The notes under the pieces are model-generated. The model did not search any database. It was not told where the DNA came from and saw only the letters and a list, made by a program, of their open reading frames with translations. This document shows, in pieces, positions 59,808-64,000 of a DNA stretch of 64,000 nt. Position numbers and translations under genes: made by a program. The stretch spans positions 248,001 to 312,000 of the forward strand of contig MCFL01000012.1 in NCBI GenBank assembly GCA_002102555.1. The letters run 5' to 3'. The stretch comes from Catenaria anguillulae PL171 (lineage: Eukaryota > Blastocladiomycota > Blastocladiomycetes > Blastocladiales > Catenariaceae). How positions within the stretch are numbered: the stretch's first letter is position 1; each line of letters begins with the position of its first letter.

Positions 59808-61256
59808 ATGCCATTCACTGCCGACAAGGACACCTTCCACGCGCACTTGGCCGCCAACGCAAAGACGGGCTTCACAGTCCACTACTATGGCGCCACCGGT
59901 GTGTATTTACTTGACCCTGAGTCCGCTACGGCTTGTGGAGCACGTGTCACTTGTTGTCCTGACCAACCGCTTCGTGCCGTGACGGTGTCCATGGACATCA
60001 ATATGTAGTTTCGAGCTGGACCGTCAACGGCCACGAACAGCTGTTCCTTAGCAAGAAGGCCATTCTCAACGGCACCAAGGCTATTCGGTGGGTTCTCATG
60101 TCTGCCATATGTGCATCTTGATTCTCCGCAGTTGAGGCCACGACTAACAGTCGTATATTTCCATTGTCGTTTCGGCCATGGTGTCGTCGCCGTCAGTGGC
60201 GGGTTCGTTTGTTCCTATCGTTCTGCTTTGAATCTCATCTACTCGTGGTTTCTCATTCCTTCTTATCATTTGAATCTCCTCTTTTTTTCTGTTTTCTGCC
60301 GATTGGCGCTTCAGCTGTACCGATGAGGTTTACGGCGGGTCAGTTTCTCCGTTTCTTTGAACCGTGTCCCGATTGATCTCGTAACCGCCATTTCTGCTCT
60401 CGCTTGACCGCGTATCCCAACCGTACACTCACGCTTCGCGCCGTTGTATTCAGTATCCCGCTCGTTTTCCCCCAGTTTGGTACCGTGGCCACGTCCAAGC
60501 TCCCGCAGCACGGCTTTGCGCGCTGCTCCTTCTGGAAACTCACCCAACTCACCGAATCGGGCGACCAGCTCGCGGCCACGTTCACGCTGACGCCCGACCA
60601 AGTGGACCCGGCGCTGCGTGCGCTTTGGGACTACAAGTTTGAGCTGGCGTACGACGTGACCTTGGATGGTGCCGCGGGCACACTCAAGACGGCCTTGCGC
60701 GTCAAAAACTTTGAGGCGGATCGCACGTTTGATTTCACGTGGTTGTTGCACACGTACTTGCGTGTTCCTGTACGTCCACCGGAGTTGCGCTTGGAGAAAA
60801 TCTCAATCATTCACAATCCCACACGCATTGTGAGCATCCCAACAGACCTTGTCGGGGCTTGAAGTCCAAGGCCTTTCTGGCTTTTCCTACACGGACAAGA
60901 CCCGCCAACTGCAAACATTCAACCAATCGGGCGCCATCACCATCACCGAAGAGGTCGATCGTGTGTTCCCGTCCGTGACTCCCATCACTGCTCCACTGCA
61001 AGTTGTCGTGGGCGGCAAACCCATTGCCTCGATCGAGCGCACGCCCGGAAAAGGGTCCAATGGATTCGCCGACGTTGTTGTGTGGAACCCTTGGGCCGAT
61101 AAGGCAAAAGGGATGGCCGATTTTGGCGACGACGAGTACCATGAGATGGTTTGTGTTGAGGTTGGCGATGTGGCGAATCCCGTCAAGGTTGGGCCCGGTG
61201 AGGTGAGGGAGGCCGGGCAGGTCATCCGGGCCGTGGCCGCGATTGCAAAGTTGTGA
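59808..61256 (+). CDS. Glucose-6-phosphate 1-epimerase
   Basis: Interconverts the alpha and beta anomers of glucose 6-phosphate. Five exons are placed at 59808-59898, 60009-60087, 60315-60338, 60454-60769 and 60846-61256. Exon 3 is a 24-nt micro-exon (Cys-Thr-Asp-Glu-Val-Tyr-Gly). With it, the protein reads KAILNGTKAIR through to GGIPLVFPQFG without a break. Other family blocks are KLPQHGFARCSFWKL with the active-site His, LHTYLRVP, LEVQGLSGFSYTDK, FADVVVWNPWADKAKGM and EYHEMVCVEVG. These match YMR099C-type aldose-1-epimerase-fold enzymes. The long second intron (227 nt) was checked for a snoRNA and none was found. Confidence 0.9.
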
Positions 61257-61533
61257 GCGCGCGTGTTGGTTTTGGCAAGTTGCGCTTGTGCAGATGAGGC
61301 TCAGAGTTTAAGCACATGAATCAGTACATGGGGTTTACATTTAACTTCTTGTGATGTTTACGAGACGACAACAGGCACAGACAGACACAATTAGTGGACA
61401 ACAAAACTCTTTACGCCGACATGCAGCCGACGAGAATGAAACGTCGAGTCAAGAAGAAAATACAACACCTGCAGGCTTTCGTTCTTGTCGGATCCACCTT
61501 GAGCGTCTTCTCCGTCCGAAATTCGCTATCCCA

Positions 61534-61851
61534 TCACTCGGCGATGCGGTGACTCGGATCCGCTCCAGCGCCATGTTGCGCCGACGAGTCCTTTTCCGTT
61601 TCCTTGCTCTCGGGACCTTCGACCGTGGTCTTGGTGCCTTCCTTGGACCCTTGCTCCTTGGCCGCCGTGCCCGCACCATGGTGCGCCAACGGACGCAGAT
61701 CCTCCTTGTAATGGTGCGTGAGCTTTTCGAGATCCTCGTGCTTGAACTCGTACGGCGAGGGATGGTACTGGAACTCGTCGGGCAGGTCCGACGGCGGCGG
61801 CGCCGTTTCTTGTTGGGGCAGGTCTTTGCGGCCGTAGGGCTTGTCGGACAT
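61534..61851 (-). CDS. Small hydrophilic protein, unknown
   Basis: A 105-residue single-exon frame with an ATG at 61851. The N-terminal half has YGRKDLPQQETAPPP, then EFQYHPSPYEFKHEDLEKL, which looks structured. The C-terminal half is Lys/Glu/Gly-rich and probably disordered. No membrane helix or signal peptide is present. I do not recognise a family. Conservation across relatives would decide whether it is real. Confidence 0.5.
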   Translation of the reverse strand: MSDKPYGRKDLPQQETAPPPSDLPDEFQYHPSPYEFKHEDLEKLTHHYKEDLRPLAHHGAGTAAKEQGSKEGTKTTVEGPESKETEKDSSAQHGAGADPSHRIAE

Positions 61852-62613
61852 GATGATAATTCGTGATGGATTGTGTGTGTTAACTTGGATGGGTTGAGAT
61901 CAATGCGTTTCTGCGTCAATGCATGCAAAGTGAGGCGATGGCATGAGTCAAGGGTGGTTATACACTGGATAATCAAGTGGGCAGTGGCATAATTCTTGTA
62001 CTTTCGAGTTGCTTTCGACTGCATCCGAGCTTGCATCGGTTCCGTTCAGTTCTTTTGGCCAAAAAGGATGGTCCGAGCGGTTAGTTAAACGCTCCAGACA
62101 AGTGAGACACTTTGTCTTCATAGCTGGAACGAGACCTTGAGCCAAACGCGTCGTATTGGTCTCACTCACTCGACTCAAGTGGGCACTACATTGCATTGTT
62201 GAGCAGTATGAGCCAGGTGCGTCGATGTTTTATTGTTGTGTCAATGGCGACATTGGCGTCACTATGTATCTGTAAAGTCATGAGACATCCGCAAACTCAC
62301 AGCGTCTTGGACTCGAGCTCGGAGAGAAGCTATGTCATCGGCAATATGGCAAACCTTGCGGATCCATTGCTCATGTGATACACAGATTATCTCGGCCAAT
62401 CAAAGCGCTGCGATCAAGCCGGATGACGCACAGATAACATCTCATCTCTTTATCTGGTGTCCCACTCCCATTTTGAAGAACTGATCTAGGCGCTTCGCCA
62501 ACCTGCATAAAGAGAACTGGGACCCCCCTCCCTGCCCTCCCCGCTGCCCACCATTTACTCGAGCTCTTCACGGTCCCTCTGAACTACCCGTTATTACTCT
62601 CAAAGCCAACAAC
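61852..62613. other. Divergent intergenic region, no gene seen
   Basis: About 760 bases between the small hydrophilic gene and the mitochondrial carrier. Both strands were read and no feature is supported. Confidence 0.45.
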
Positions 62614-63648
62614 ATGTCGACAAGACTCGAACTGCCAGGAACTTCTCTGTTCCCAACCGTGGGTCCGTCATTCCAGCCCAAGGTGCTCCTCCCAAAACCT
62701 CAACCAGCAGCCAAGCCGCACCCTGCCACTGGTCACAGCAGTAATCCCAAGCCGAAAAACGATCCAGGTCATGTCGTCTTTGTCGGCGGTACCATCTCTG
62801 GACTTGCCCAAGTCGTTGTTGGTTACCCATTCGATAGCGTATGTCGATACCAAACAACTCTGCAACTCATGTTGACATACTTACCTTGGCTACCCCCTTA
62901 ACAGATCAAGGTCATGATGCAAACAAGCACGGCCTCGTCTTCCTCATCGGCATTCCAAGTTCTATCCTCGACACTCAAATCGACGGGGCTCAGCGGCCTC
63001 TTCCGCGGAGTGACCTCGCCAATGGCAGGCGTCGGTTTCTGCAATGCAGTGCTCTTCACAACGCAATCCAAATTGAATGCGGCCATCGACCCGCACTCCA
63101 CCTCGGCTTCAAAGTACACACTCACGGGTGCACTGTCCGGCTTGTGCATATCGATCCTCAGTTCGCCCATGGAGCTCATCAAGGTCCGCATGCAATCATC
63201 GACTGTACCGTATGCGTCGACGTGGTCGTGCCTCACGTCCACGGTGCGTTCCGAGGGCGTGCGCAACGGGCTGTATCGCGGATGGACCATCACAGCGATG
63301 CGCGACGTGCCTTCGTTCGCTGCCTACTTTGCCACGTACGAGTACTTGACGCGCCAGCTCGAGGTGAGCGCGTTTGTTGCAGGAGGATTGGCGGGCGTTG
63401 CATGCTGGATTCCGTGCTATCCGCAAGATGTGCTCAAGTCGACAGTGCAGACGACAACGCTGGCCAAGGATGGGAGTGTGAGTACGGTGGTGAAGGGTTG
63501 GGTAAAGCGGAGCATGGACAAGGGTGGGTTGGCATCAGTTGGGAGAGGTATGTGGAGGGGAATTGGACCGACGCTGGCCAGGGCATTTCCCGCAAATGCG
63601 GCCACCTTTGTCGTGTTTGAGGCGTATCGGAGCAGTTTTGTTGTTTGA
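62614..63648 (+). CDS. Mitochondrial carrier family (SLC25) transporter
   Basis: Exons 62614-62838 and 62905-63648, with a 66-nt intron (GTATGT...AACAG). After a 50-residue Pro/Lys-rich leader come the three tandem carrier repeats of six membrane helices. Each has the Px[DE]xx[KR] signature: GYPFDSIKVMMQT, SSPMELIKVRMQSS and CYPQDVLKSTVQT. GLSGLFRGVTSPMAG and GLYRGWTITAMRDVPSFAAY follow the usual matrix-loop pattern. The set resembles carnitine/acylcarnitine and ornithine carriers. Substrate contact residues were not analysed, so the substrate is left open. It resides in the inner mitochondrial membrane. Confidence 0.9.
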
Positions 63649-64000
63649 ATACCACATTGTGTCATGATTCAACTGGATGGATTTGCAATCAACGAGTTAG
63701 GTTCCTTTGAGCCACCTTTGTGCGGGCTTCAGGTGCGGACAGAAATATGTAGGATGACGTGGAGGTGGTGGGCGAACAGTGGTGCGAACACACCTAACAT
63801 GAAACAACACGTGACTGGTTGCCAAGGCAAATCGGAGCACCACGATCGGGTTCTGTTGATGGCACCTTCGCTGGTAGGCCACACACTCCTGAACCAGCTC
63901 CTCCTCAATTCGAATTTGAAGGGACAGAGTGACGCTCACGTATGCGACATTCACATTTGCCAAGCAGTACCATACTGAAGAGGACCTGCCTGACCAGCAA
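63649..64000. other. End of window, no gene seen
   Basis: About 350 bases after the carrier stop. No supported coding frame or RNA gene; possibly 3' flank only. Confidence 0.45.

Noticed and set aside
60088-60314. Second intronic snoRNA in the epimerase gene
   Set aside because: The 227-nt intron lacks paired box C and D elements with a terminal stem.

Overview
This is 64 kb of eukaryotic nuclear DNA. Genes are dense, GC-rich and lie on both strands, and most carry short introns of about 57-115 nt. The gene content is fungal-type, but three genes point to a flagellated (zoosporic) lineage: a dynein-2 light intermediate chain used in intraflagellar transport, a SAM-plus-motor kinesin-13 resembling KIF24, and a PTPDC1-type phosphatase. 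I infer a chytrid- or blastocladiomycete-like fungus. No single sequence here fixes the phylum.

Layout. 1-13 kb: a partial membrane-anchored protein, N-terminal glutamine amidase (NTAQ1), a long Ser/Pro-rich tail-anchored protein, a small acidic protein, a two-helix sensor-like protein, an L1-domain nucleolar protein and a Ser-rich membrane locus. 14-24 kb: a secreted beta-trefoil lectin, a GCM/FAR1-like zinc-finger protein, the kinesin-13, and RPL5 with a box C/D snoRNA in its second intron. 24-43 kb: a DNA ligase with BRCT repeats and a SWIM finger, a two-helix membrane protein, a synaptojanin-type phosphatase, cytosolic HSP70, Lunapark, a DJ-1 family protein, dynein-2 LIC, an unassigned Cys-rich gene and an arrestin-fold protein. 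44-64 kb: a cytochrome P450, a Glo3-type ArfGAP, deoxyhypusine synthase, PTPDC1-like phosphatase, AIP1/WDR1, a second membrane protein related to the first gene, a sirtuin, glucose-6-phosphate 1-epimerase, a small hydrophilic protein and a mitochondrial carrier. There are no operons. Neighbours are functionally mixed, as usual in fungi.

Two properties cut across the window. Many introns start GTACGY instead of GTAAGT or GTATGT. Many conserved genes (RPL5, HSP70, P450, deoxyhypusine synthase, DJ-1, AIP1, kinesin, Glo3) break frame by exactly one base, usually where a run of two to four identical bases is one too short or too long. This looks like residual consensus error in the assembly more than gene decay, so several CDS entries are spans with marked frame breaks.

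The most interesting find is the candidate intronic snoRNA in RPL5. It has C, D' and D boxes, a perfect 7-bp terminal stem, and two guides that match conserved LSU rRNA segments. The BRCT-BRCT-SWIM-ligase architecture and the paralogous receptor-like pair at the two ends of the window come next.
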